From: an uncultured Prevotellaceae bacterium
GTDB lineage: Bacteria > Bacteroidota > Bacteroidia > Bacteroidales > Bacteroidaceae
Length of the DNA stretch: 64,000 nt
NCBI GenBank assembly: GCA_900317305.1
Contig: ONGG01000002.1
Span: 124,001 to 188,000 of the forward strand
Reading direction: 5' to 3'
Shown here: in pieces, positions 54,483 through 62,576 of the stretch
Layout of the letters: each line of letters begins with the position of its first letter
Position numbering within the stretch: position 1 is the stretch's first letter
Position numbers and translations under genes: made by a program
Notes under the pieces: model-generated
Databases searched by the model: none
What the model was told of the DNA's origin: nothing
What the model saw: the letters and a program-made list of their open reading frames with translations, nothing else

Positions 54483-56114
54483 TCAATAGCCTTCGTTCTG
54501 CTTCAGGTTGGGGTTGGCCGTCATGTCTGAAGCGGGGATGGCAAAGAGATTTCTGTAGGCGGGCAGGCTGGCACCGCTCTCGGAGCCGCCCTTCCATTCC
54601 CATACGTACTGACTGCTGTTTTGCCCACCATAGTATCCGTATCGGATGAGGTCGGTGCGGCGGAATCCCTCGAAATAGAGTTCGCGCGAGCGCTCGTCGA
54701 GGATTTGGTTAAGAGAATAGCTGCTTACCGTGACGGCATGGGCGCGCTGGCGGAGGGCATTAATGTAGTTGGTACCTGTGGATGTGGTGGTGCCACCATT
54801 CAGACGGGCGTCGGCCTCGGCAGCGATGAGGTAAGCCTCTGCAGAGCGCATCAGGAAGTAGTCGGCATCGGGGAAGATGGTGCTGTGGGGCGTGCTGCCG
54901 TCGGAGTAGGTGTTGCGGAACTTTCCTACGGAGAATCCAGACTCGAATTCCGAGGGGGTGCTGGCCGATACGGTGCGGTCGATGCCAAAGAAGAGGGCGC
55001 GGTCGTCACTGGCGGCACTGGCCATGTTTTTCATGTTCACGGCAGGGGCGTCATCGTTGGGGAAGAACTTCAGAATGAGCTGGTGACGTGCGCGGTTGCC
55101 GTTCCAGAACTTCTCTACCATGCCGAAGTCGCCGTTCTCGTCCATATCTTTCGACCAGCAAGATGACATGAGGAACATGGATGTACCATAACTGGTGGTC
55201 TTCTGACCGTCGCCTAACAGAGGTAAAACAGCTTCCACACTGGAGCCGTTTTCGCCGTTGTCGCCCATGAAGAGCATCTCGTATGCACTCCAGCCGTTCT
55301 TAGTGCCGCTCCAGAGCTTATGTGGACCATTGATGACCTTCTCGGCATATTCCTTGGCTTCGTTCCAATGGGCGGTGCCGGTATAGATCTCAGCGTTCAG
55401 GTACAGGCGGGCGAGCAGCATGTTGGCGGCGTCTTGGTCGGCGCGGCCGTAGCCAGTGTCGCTGCTGATGCGGACAGTAGGAGTCTGCATTTGATCCTTG
55501 ACCTCAAGCAGCTCGCTCTCAATCCATTTGAAGAGGTCGGCACGCTGGATTTGCTCTGGCGATGTGCTCATCAGCTCGGTGGCGAAAGGCACGTTGCCAT
55601 AGCAGTCCATCAGATGATAGTAGAAGAGGGCGCGCAGGAAGCGCACCTCGGCCGTGCGGGTTGCATCCACGCCGTTGCATACATCGAGATAGTGGTTGCA
55701 GAATGAGATGCTGGTATAAAGACGGTTGTAGAAACCTTCGAGCATCGGGTGGCTGTCACCCCAGGTGTTGTAGTTGAACTCGGGGATGCCGGGGTCGCCC
55801 CAGGAGCAGATGGCCTCGTCGGTGGTCAGTTCGTTGGCATTCCACAGCTGGCGCACGAATCCTGTTGTGCCACCGTCCAGACGGTTGATGTCGCAAACAT
55901 AATTCGGATCTGGAGCGCCTTGGCCATCACCACCGTAGTTTCCAGCAAGTGCCATGGTGGCATAGCACTTTGTGAACAGTTCTGGCTCGCTGGGTGTCAT
56001 GGTAGAGCTGGGGTCAATGGGGGTGACGTCAAGGTCGCCTGTGCAAGAACTCAGCCCGGTGCCGAGCAGAATGGCTGCGGCTGGCACCATATTCTTGAAA
56101 TATCTTAAGTTCAT
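54483..56114 (-). CDS. susD: SusD/RagB-family nutrient-binding lipoprotein (starch locus)
   Basis: A 543-residue SusD with lipobox LSS-C then TGDLDVTPIDPS, helical core (RFLRALFYYHLMDCYGNVPFAT) and the typical ending ERSRELYFEGFRRTDLIRYGYYGG...FAIPASDMTANPNLKQNEGY. The frame is open from 56174, but the ATG at 56114 starts the signal. It captures starch oligosaccharides and closes the SusC barrel. Gap 35 bp to susC. Confidence 0.95.
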   Translation of the reverse strand: MNLRYFKNMVPAAAILLGTGLSSCTGDLDVTPIDPSSTMTPSEPELFTKCYATMALAGNYGGDGQGAPDPNYVCDINRLDGGTTGFVRQLWNANELTTDEAICSWGDPGIPEFNYNTWGDSHPMLEGFYNRLYTSISFCNHYLDVCNGVDATRTAEVRFLRALFYYHLMDCYGNVPFATELMSTSPEQIQRADLFKWIESELLEVKDQMQTPTVRISSDTGYGRADQDAANMLLARLYLNAEIYTGTAHWNEAKEYAEKVINGPHKLWSGTKNGWSAYEMLFMGDNGENGSSVEAVLPLLGDGQKTTSYGTSMFLMSSCWSKDMDENGDFGMVEKFWNGNRARHQLILKFFPNDDAPAVNMKNMASAASDDRALFFGIDRTVSASTPSEFESGFSVGKFRNTYSDGSTPHSTIFPDADYFLMRSAEAYLIAAEADARLNGGTTTSTGTNYINALRQRAHAVTVSSYSLNQILDERSRELYFEGFRRTDLIRYGYYGGQNSSQYVWEWKGGSESGASLPAYRNLFAIPASDMTANPNLKQNEGY

Positions 56115-56149
56115 AGTCGTATTTCTTTTATTGGTTTGTTGTGAATACC

Positions 56150-59100
56150 TTAGAAATTCAGGTTTAGGCCACACTGGATGACAAGAGGTCTGGGATAGGC
56201 TTGATTGTCTATGCCGCCGAAGACTTCAGGATCCAGTCCATCGTACTTGGTGATGGTGAACACATTGGTGGCGGCCACATAGACGCGGCCGTTGAGCCCG
56301 TTGTAGCTGCCTCCCTTGAAGAGGTTGCTGAACGAATAGCCTAAGGTAATGTTGTCGCACTTCAGGAACGAGGCGTTGTGTACAAAGTAATCAGTAGTGA
56401 GATAGTTGGAAGTGCTCCATTTGTTCTCTATAGTTTGGGGAAGAACGTTACGAAGGTACTTGAAGTTAGAATCGTAGGCCGTGGTCACAGGTTCGTAGCC
56501 GGCGCCGCGGTCCCAGAATACGTAGTTGTCAAAGCTGGCGCGCAGTCCGAAGCCGAAGTCCCAATTCTTCACTTGCAGGCGTGAGCTCAGACCGGCGGTG
56601 TAAGGAGCTGCGGGACTCTTGTAAAAATACCGGTCGTCGTCGTTGATCAAGCCGTCGGCGTTGCGGTCCACATAGACACCCTCCAATGGTATGCCATTAG
56701 CATCATAGACTTGCTGGAACACATAGAATGAGTTGGCGGGGTAGCCTACGGCATGAGCCTGTACCTGGTTGCCTGTACCGGAAGAGATATCGCCGGTCTT
56801 GATGATGTCACCCTCACCGGTGAGTTCGGTGATTTCGTTTTTGTTGTAAGTGAAGTTGGCGGTCACTTCCCACTGCACGTTGGCGGTTTGGATGGGCCGC
56901 ACGGTGAGCGATGCCTCGATACCGCGGTTCTCCAATGAGCCGATGTTCGAGATCACCTCGTTGCGGAAGTTGGAGCCGGCCGATACGGTGGCAGTGTTGA
57001 TTAGGTCGGTGGTCTTGCGGTAGTAGTAGTCCACGCTACCACTTATTCGGTTGTGGAAGAACTGGAAGTCGAGACCTGCGTTGTAGGTGGTTGTCGTCTC
57101 CCACTTCAGATGCTTGTTGTAGGCATCGGGCAGATAGAGCAGACCGCTGTCGTTGACACCGATGAGAGGGTAGCGTCCGTCCACACTGGCGGTGTTCACA
57201 TTGTAGGTGGCAAAATAGTTGTAGTTGCCGATGCCGTCTTGCTGGCCGGTCTTACCCCAGCCGAGGCGCAGCTTGATCTCGTCAATCCAGTTTACGTTTT
57301 TGAGGAATGCCTCCTCGTTGATCTTCCAGCCGATGGCCACGGAAGGGAAGGTGGCCCAGTGGTCGAAGAAACGGCTGGAGCCGTCACGGCGCACCGTAGC
57401 TGTGATCATGTAGCGGTCGAAAGCGGTGTAGTTCATGCGCCCGAAGAAGCTCACCAGATAGCTTTCCTGCTTCCACTCTCTATTGCTCGAGGTGAAGGGT
57501 GTTCCGCGGAGTGCGGCCAGCGTTGGATCGTCTACTACATTGCCTTTGCTGTCCAAAAAAGTGCCGTAAGTTCTGGGATAGAGGCTTAAATAGCTCAGAT
57601 CGCCCCAGTATTTGTTGTGACTCCACTCGTAACCCACCATGATGTCGAAGTGCTGGGTCTCGAGGAAGTCCTTGTAGTATTGTGCGTAAGTCGAGAAAGT
57701 GAGGTTGTATTTGTTCTCTTTCGTAAATCCGCTGTTGCCATAATAGAAACTCGATGAGCCCCAGGGGGCATTGTCGGTGTCCTGGCGGCCGTTGGCCCAG
57801 TCGCCACTGGCGTTGGCATGCAGGCGCAAATCCTCGAAGCCGTGAATCTGGTAGTCCACCTCCACATTGCCCATGTAGTCGTAGCTGTTGGCACGGTCGT
57901 TCTTCTCATAGAGCATGGCCACGGGGTTCTTCCCTGGGCCTGTAGTGCGGATGGCGCTGGTGATGGTGTAGTCGTTGTAGGCGGCTCCATCACCGGCCCA
58001 CTGCCAGTAACCGTGGAAATCCTCATAGGTGGGGTCTGTGCTCGTGACGGGTTTGGTGGGGTCGAAGCGCACGGCCTCGCCGATGGCTCCCGTGTTGGCA
58101 TAGCGGTTGTGGGAGTACATGAACTTGCCGTTGATGTTGAACTTCAGGTGGTCCTGAAGGAACGACGGGTTCAGCGTCACACTGGCGGTGGTGCGCTGGA
58201 AGTTGGAGGTCTTCAGTATACCGTTCTGGTCGGTATAACCTGCACTGATGCGGTAGGGCATGTTCTTCAGGCCGCCCTGTACCGTTACGTTGTGGTCATG
58301 GGATACGGCGCCATGGAAAATCTCTTCCTGCCAGTCGGTGTTGGCAGTGCCCAGCAAAATTGCGGCATCAGAACCCTCACCATAGTAGCTCTTGATGAAC
58401 TTGCGGAACTCGTCGGCGTCGAGCACATCCAACTTGTTGCGTTTTACCGAATAACTGACATTGCCGTTGTAGCTCACCTTCGGAGCCATGCCAGAACGGC
58501 CTTTCTTCGTGGTGATGATGATAACACCATTTGAACCACGGCTACCGTAGATGGCAGTGGCCGAGGCATCTTTCAGCACGGTGAAGCTCTCAATGTCGTT
58601 GGGGTTGACCATCGACAAGGCGTTGGGAGAACCTTTTACACCCTGGCGGTCGAGGGCCAGACCATCAATCACGATGAGTGGGTCGTTCGAGGCGTTGAGC
58701 GACGAGCCGCCACGGATGCGGATGGTGGAGCTTCCACCCGGCGTTCCACCATCGCTGGTGACGCTCACACCGGCGATCTTACCCTGGATCATGTCCTGAG
58801 CGCTGGTCACCAGACCATGGTTCTTCTCGTCGGGCTTGAGTGCGGTCACCGAACCGGTGAGGTCGTTCTTGCGGGCCACACCGTAACCAATCACCACCAC
58901 CTCGTTAAGGGAGTGGGAGTCGTCTTGCAAAACGACCTCCACATGTGGAGCTGCGGCCACCTCTGCCATCTCATAGCCAATGTATGAGATCTGCAGCATG
59001 TCGCCTTGCTTTGCTTCAATTGAGAAATTACCGTCGAAGTCGGTTATCACACCGCCCTGTTGGCCTACAACACGGATGGTGGCACCGATAATGTCGTCGC

Positions 59101-59224
59101 CGGTAGCATCTTTCACATGGCCATTGACAGTGAATGACTGTGCAAAGGCACTCGCTGATAGGAACAACCCCACAAGGAGGCTGAGCAACCTAACAGGATT
59201 TGCAAAATTTACCTGCTTCATCAT
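56150..59224 (-). CDS. susC: SusC-family TonB-dependent transporter (starch locus)
   Basis: A 1024-residue intact SusC: signal peptide, carboxypeptidase-like regulatory domain (VNGHVKDATGDDIIGATIRVVG), TonB-box/plug (HSLNEVVVIGYGVARKNDLTGSVTAL), plug motif GSRGSNGVIIITTKKG, 22-strand barrel and terminal VIQCGLNLNF. It imports maltodextrins across the outer membrane with TonB energy. A second ATG at 59221 is equally possible. The promoter (-7 at 59385-59392) and the operator at 59445-59462 are upstream. It serves as the internal reference that shows what the broken dextran SusC lacks. Confidence 0.96.
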   Translation of the reverse strand: MMKQVNFANPVRLLSLLVGLFLSASAFAQSFTVNGHVKDATGDDIIGATIRVVGQQGGVITDFDGNFSIEAKQGDMLQISYIGYEMAEVAAAPHVEVVLQDDSHSLNEVVVIGYGVARKNDLTGSVTALKPDEKNHGLVTSAQDMIQGKIAGVSVTSDGGTPGGSSTIRIRGGSSLNASNDPLIVIDGLALDRQGVKGSPNALSMVNPNDIESFTVLKDASATAIYGSRGSNGVIIITTKKGRSGMAPKVSYNGNVSYSVKRNKLDVLDADEFRKFIKSYYGEGSDAAILLGTANTDWQEEIFHGAVSHDHNVTVQGGLKNMPYRISAGYTDQNGILKTSNFQRTTASVTLNPSFLQDHLKFNINGKFMYSHNRYANTGAIGEAVRFDPTKPVTSTDPTYEDFHGYWQWAGDGAAYNDYTITSAIRTTGPGKNPVAMLYEKNDRANSYDYMGNVEVDYQIHGFEDLRLHANASGDWANGRQDTDNAPWGSSSFYYGNSGFTKENKYNLTFSTYAQYYKDFLETQHFDIMVGYEWSHNKYWGDLSYLSLYPRTYGTFLDSKGNVVDDPTLAALRGTPFTSSNREWKQESYLVSFFGRMNYTAFDRYMITATVRRDGSSRFFDHWATFPSVAIGWKINEEAFLKNVNWIDEIKLRLGWGKTGQQDGIGNYNYFATYNVNTASVDGRYPLIGVNDSGLLYLPDAYNKHLKWETTTTYNAGLDFQFFHNRISGSVDYYYRKTTDLINTATVSAGSNFRNEVISNIGSLENRGIEASLTVRPIQTANVQWEVTANFTYNKNEITELTGEGDIIKTGDISSGTGNQVQAHAVGYPANSFYVFQQVYDANGIPLEGVYVDRNADGLINDDDRYFYKSPAAPYTAGLSSRLQVKNWDFGFGLRASFDNYVFWDRGAGYEPVTTAYDSNFKYLRNVLPQTIENKWSTSNYLTTDYFVHNASFLKCDNITLGYSFSNLFKGGSYNGLNGRVYVAATNVFTITKYDGLDPEVFGGIDNQAYPRPLVIQCGLNLNF

Positions 59225-59384
59225 TTTTAAATATTAAGTTTATTTTACTATTAGGTATTGTATGATAGTCTACAATCTGAGTAATCGTCGTTGATGTCGT
59301 CGATTGTTTAGGTTTTAGAGGGCGTTCTCGTCACGTGACAGAGCGAAAACCGGCGGAATGTGTTTTTCCCATCGGTTCTGAGTG

Positions 59385-59392
59385 CAAAATTA
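59385..59392 (-). promoter_or_regulatory. -7 element of the susCDEF promoter
   Basis: TAATTTTG on the minus strand, giving a leader of about 155 nt. No -33 match at 19-21 nt. The rest of the 305-bp gap (59225-59529) holds the operator and the regulator promoter and no gene. Confidence 0.5.
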
Positions 59393-59444
59393 CTTTTCTT
59401 TTGCAATGTTTGTTCTTTTTACTCGCAAAATATTGATTTTAAGG

Positions 59445-59462
59445 TGCGCAAACGTTTGCGCA
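59445..59462. promoter_or_regulatory. LacI-type operator between susC and the regulator gene
   Basis: TGCGCAAACGTTTGCGCA, a perfect 18-bp palindrome of the LacI/PurR operator type. Its centre is 68.5 bp from the 3' end of the susC -7 box and 69.5 bp from that of the regulator (59516-59523). Confidence 0.82.
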
Positions 59463-59515
59463 GATAATTGCATATTTTATAATGAGGTGGAAAGACAATG
59501 AATGAATGTTTTGCA

Positions 59516-59523
59516 TATCTTTG
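59516..59523 (+). promoter_or_regulatory. -7 element of the LacI-type regulator promoter
   Basis: TATCTTTG ends only 6 nt before the ATG at 59530, so an mRNA starting about 7 nt downstream would be leaderless. No -33 TTTG is present. Confidence 0.4.
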
Positions 59524-59529
59524 CAGATA

Positions 59530-60582
59530 ATGAACGACAAAGCTCCCATCACGATGAAGGATATTGCCCGCGCGCTGGGCGTATCGGTGGCCACGGTGTC
59601 GAGGGCGCTCAAAGACAGTCCCCGCATCAGTGAGGAGCGTCGTGCGCTCATCAAAGCCTATGCCAAGGAGCATCATTTCTATCCCAATGCTATCGCCGAG
59701 TCGCTGAGACACAGCAAGATACACCCCATGCACATCATCGGGGTCATCATGCCTCAGATCAATCATTTCTACTTCTCGTCAATCCTCAGCGGCATTGAGG
59801 AGGAGGCCTCGGCCAGGGGCTATCGGCTCATGGTGGCCCAGAGTGGGGAACAGTATGAGCAGGAGGTGAGGATTTGTCAGGCTTTTTCTGAGAGCAAGGT
59901 GTGTGGCATCATTGTCTCGCAGGCCAAGGATACGGTGAAGTACGACCACTTCAGGCGCCTCATCGACCAGGGCATTCCGCTCGTGTTCTTCGACCGCATC
60001 TGTACGGGGATCAACACCAGCCGGGTGGTGGTCGACGACTACATGGGTGCCATGACGGCTGTCAGCCACCTCATCGAGACGGGATGCCGCCGCATCGCCT
60101 TCTTCGGGTCGTCGATGAAACTGGAGATTTCGAAAAACCGGTATAATGGCTACCATGATGCCTTGGTAATGCACGGGCTGCAGGTCGACGACCGCTATAT
60201 CCGCTTCTGCGACAACAGGGCCGACGCCGAGGTGGTGGCCCCCGAACTGCTGCAGATGGCCGACCGGCCCGACGCTTTCTTCGCCGTGAACGATGATACG
60301 GCCATCGGCATCCTCTATACCGCCAAGCGGATGGGACTGCGCGTGCCCGACGACGTCTCCATCTGTGGCTTCACCAATGGCGAGCGGGCCATCGCCTGCG
60401 AACCCATGCTCACCACCGTGGAGCAGCGGGGCAACAAGGTGGGGCGCGAGGCCGCCAGCATCCTCATCGCGCATAGTGAGGGAGAATTGCCGCTCGACAA
60501 GGTGGAGAAGCGTGTCGTGCGTACGCGCCTCATCGTGAGGGGCACCACCAGGGAGGTGCCGGCCTCGCACGAGAACCGCTGA
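59530..60582 (+). CDS. LacI-family transcriptional regulator of the starch locus
   Basis: A 350-residue regulator: N-terminal HTH (about 8-30, ITMKDIARALGVSVATVSRALKDS) with hinge helix (FYPNAIAESLRHS), then a periplasmic-binding-like sensor domain (HIIGVIMPQINHFYFSSILSGIEEEA, FFAVNDDTAIGILYTAKRMGLRVPDDVSICGFTNGE). Start chosen at the ATG 59530 after the -7 element; an in-frame start at 59506 would place the promoter inside the gene. It is divergent from susC and lies next to its operator, and precedes an MFS sugar transporter. The ligand is probably maltose or a derived sugar (inference). Confidence 0.93.
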   Translation: MNDKAPITMKDIARALGVSVATVSRALKDSPRISEERRALIKAYAKEHHFYPNAIAESLRHSKIHPMHIIGVIMPQINHFYFSSILSGIEEEASARGYRLMVAQSGEQYEQEVRICQAFSESKVCGIIVSQAKDTVKYDHFRRLIDQGIPLVFFDRICTGINTSRVVVDDYMGAMTAVSHLIETGCRRIAFFGSSMKLEISKNRYNGYHDALVMHGLQVDDRYIRFCDNRADAEVVAPELLQMADRPDAFFAVNDDTAIGILYTAKRMGLRVPDDVSICGFTNGERAIACEPMLTTVEQRGNKVGREAASILIAHSEGELPLDKVEKRVVRTRLIVRGTTREVPASHENR

Positions 60583-60659
60583 CACGCTGTCTTTTTTTTC
60601 TTTTGTATCATTCTTTGTATATCCTCTTTACTTGAAATACAACAAATAACCATAACATT

Positions 60660-61964
60660 ATGAAAACAAGACCAGATTTGAGTTTTTGGAAACTCTGGAA
60701 CCTCAGTTTCGGCTTCTTTGGCGTGCAGATAGCCTACGCATTGCAGAGTGCCAACATCAGCCGTATATTCCGTACCCTCGGTGCCGACCCGCATTCGCTC
60801 AGTTTCTTCTGGATACTGCCACCACTCATGGGCATCATCGTGCAGCCCATCGTGGGCTCGCTTTCCGACAAGACGTGGTGCCGGTTCGGACGGCGTATCC
60901 CTTATCTCTTCGTGGGTGCTGCCATGGCGGTGGCAGTGATGTGTCTGCTGCCCAATGCCGGCTCCTTTGGCATGTCGGTGAAGGCGGCCCTTATCTTCGG
61001 ACTCTTCGCCCTCATGCTCCTCGACACCTCCATCAACATGGCCATGCAACCCTTCAAGATGATGGTGGGCGACATGGTCAACGAGAAGCAAAAGGCAAAG
61101 GCATACAGCATCCAGTCGTTCCTCTGCAACGCAGGAAGCGTGGTGGGATTCCTCTTCCCCTTCATTTTCGCCTGGATCGGACTGAAAAACGTGGCTCCAG
61201 AGGGTGTGGTGCCCGACACGGTCATCTGGTCGTTCTATATCGGCGCGCTCATCCTCATCCTCTGCGTCATCTACACCACATTGAAGGTGCGTGAGATGCC
61301 GCCCGAGGAGTATGCCATGTACCATGCCGTGGAGGAAGGCAAGAAAGACAGCGCCAACTGGTTCGTGCTGCTGAAAAACGCACCGTCCACGTTCTGGAAG
61401 GTGGGACTGGTGCAGTTCTTCTGCTGGGCTGCCATGCTCTATATGTGGACCTATGTGGTGGATGCCGTCTCTGAGGTGGTATGGGGCACTACCGACCCCT
61501 CTTCCGAGGCATACCAGGTGGCGGGCAACTGGACGGGTGTGCTCTATGCCATCCAGGCGTTGGGCAGTGTGTGCTGGGCTGCCGTCCTGCCTCGCTTCAG
61601 CAACACCAAAATGGCCTATGCGCTCAGTTTGGTCATTGGTGGCATCGGCTTCATCCTTATCCCCTTTGTGCACGACAAGTACCTGATGATCATACCGTTC
61701 CTACTCATCGGCTGCGCTTGGGCTGCCATGCTCGCCATGCCTTTCACCTTCGTTACCAATGCTCTGAAGGGCTATGGACACATGGGCGCCTATCTGGGCC
61801 TTTTCAACGGCACGATTTGTGTGCCACAGATTGTGGCTGCATTGCTTGGTGGAACGATACTCCACATCGTTGGCTCGAAACAAAGCACGATGATGATCGT
61901 GGCTGGAGTGCTGTTTATCATAGGCGCACTCTGCGTGAATGTCATCAGAGACCGAAAAGAATAA
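60660..61964 (+). CDS. MFS sugar transporter (sucrose/maltose-type)
   Basis: A 434-residue, twelve-helix transporter of the GPH/sucrose-transporter-like MFS group: SFWKLWNLSFGFFGVQIAYALQSANISRIFRTLGAD at the start, PPLMGIIVQPIVGSLSDKTW and the RFGRRIPY loop. Homologues next to maltodextrin genes in Bacteroidota import maltose or other disaccharides across the inner membrane. It follows the LacI-type regulator on the same strand after 77 bp, with T-rich sequence between. Functions with the Sus system to bring products into the cytoplasm. Confidence 0.9.
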   Translation: MKTRPDLSFWKLWNLSFGFFGVQIAYALQSANISRIFRTLGADPHSLSFFWILPPLMGIIVQPIVGSLSDKTWCRFGRRIPYLFVGAAMAVAVMCLLPNAGSFGMSVKAALIFGLFALMLLDTSINMAMQPFKMMVGDMVNEKQKAKAYSIQSFLCNAGSVVGFLFPFIFAWIGLKNVAPEGVVPDTVIWSFYIGALILILCVIYTTLKVREMPPEEYAMYHAVEEGKKDSANWFVLLKNAPSTFWKVGLVQFFCWAAMLYMWTYVVDAVSEVVWGTTDPSSEAYQVAGNWTGVLYAIQALGSVCWAAVLPRFSNTKMAYALSLVIGGIGFILIPFVHDKYLMIIPFLLIGCAWAAMLAMPFTFVTNALKGYGHMGAYLGLFNGTICVPQIVAALLGGTILHIVGSKQSTMMIVAGVLFIIGALCVNVIRDRKE

Positions 61965-61997
61965 TCCAGACCCGCGTCCGACTATTGTTCAGCATGG

Positions 61998-62069
61998 CCC
62001 ATCCCGCTCCAAGTCATTAAGGACTCTAAGGACCTTAGGGTCCTTAGAGTCCTTAAGGTTTGGGATGGG
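61998..62069. repeat. long nested palindrome between the MFS and SemiSWEET genes
   Basis: Inner perfect 18-bp stem (62017-62034 with 62039-62056) with loop TTAG, enclosed by CCCATCCC (61998-62005) / GGGATGGG (62062-62069). The inner arms are themselves made of 9-nt units like TAAGGACTC and TAAGGACCT. No T-run follows. It could be a terminator, mRNA stabiliser or REP-like element. Confidence 0.7.
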
Positions 62070-62104
62070 TCAGACATCATTATTTAAACTATTATCAACT
62101 AACT

Positions 62105-62389
62105 ATGGATCAAGGATTTGCTTTCGAATTGTTTGGATGGCTGGCAAGTATAACAATGATCTTGGGCTATTTGCCCCAAGCCATCACGACCATCCGCACA
62201 CGCAACACGGATGGCATCGCACTGCCTACTTTCCTGATGATGGGAATTGGTGGCGCATGTTTCATGATGCAGGGGTTATTGCACGAACCGGGTGTGCTTT
62301 GGGCACTTTTCATCACCAACCTCATCACCACGACTTGCTGCATCATCATCTTCAGCATCAAGATCTACAACGACTATTTCAAGAAATAG
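62105..62389 (+). CDS. SemiSWEET family sugar transporter
   Basis: A 94-residue protein with three TM helices forming one PQ-loop unit: FELFGWLASITMILGYLPQAITTIRTRNTDGIALPTFLMM, with the PQ pair, then GACFMMQGLLHEPGVLWALFITNLITTTCCIIIF. SemiSWEETs work as dimers and let sugar equilibrate across the inner membrane. The frame is open from 62060, but the ATG at 62105 fits the family length. Next to an MFS sugar transporter and the starch genes, it may export or admit glucose or a disaccharide. Confidence 0.88.
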   Translation: MDQGFAFELFGWLASITMILGYLPQAITTIRTRNTDGIALPTFLMMGIGGACFMMQGLLHEPGVLWALFITNLITTTCCIIIFSIKIYNDYFKK

Positions 62390-62412
62390 CCTTTGCCTGA
62401 CTTGCAGCATAT

Positions 62413-62454
62413 AACAAATCTCCGGCTTTCCAAGTGAAAAGCCGGAGATTTGTT
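62413..62454 (+). terminator. intrinsic terminator after the SemiSWEET gene
   Basis: A perfect 17-bp stem (62413-62429 with 62438-62454) with loop CCAAGTGA, ending in TTTGTTTCTC. Confidence 0.85.
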
Positions 62455-62497
62455 TCTCTATTGTCCCCACATATTGTAAGAACTCCTGAAAAAAGAG

Positions 62498-62576
62498 TAA
62501 TGTCTGAACTCCTGAACTTCTGAAAAGGACTATTGTCTGAACTCCTGAACTCCTGAACTTCTGAACTCCTGATAAA
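62498..62576. repeat. interspersed repeat copy E (TGAACTYC arrays)
   Basis: Two runs of 8-nt units, TGAACTCC and TGAACTTC, each preceded by ATGTC or TTGTC; the second run has four units before the HTCS stop codon. The same units, also preceded by TTGTC, occur at 39259-39297, and in reverse orientation at 46513-46530. Confidence 0.7.

Noticed and set aside
62498..62576. CRISPR-like array
   Set aside because: Units are 8 nt, contiguous and without spacers; no cas genes.
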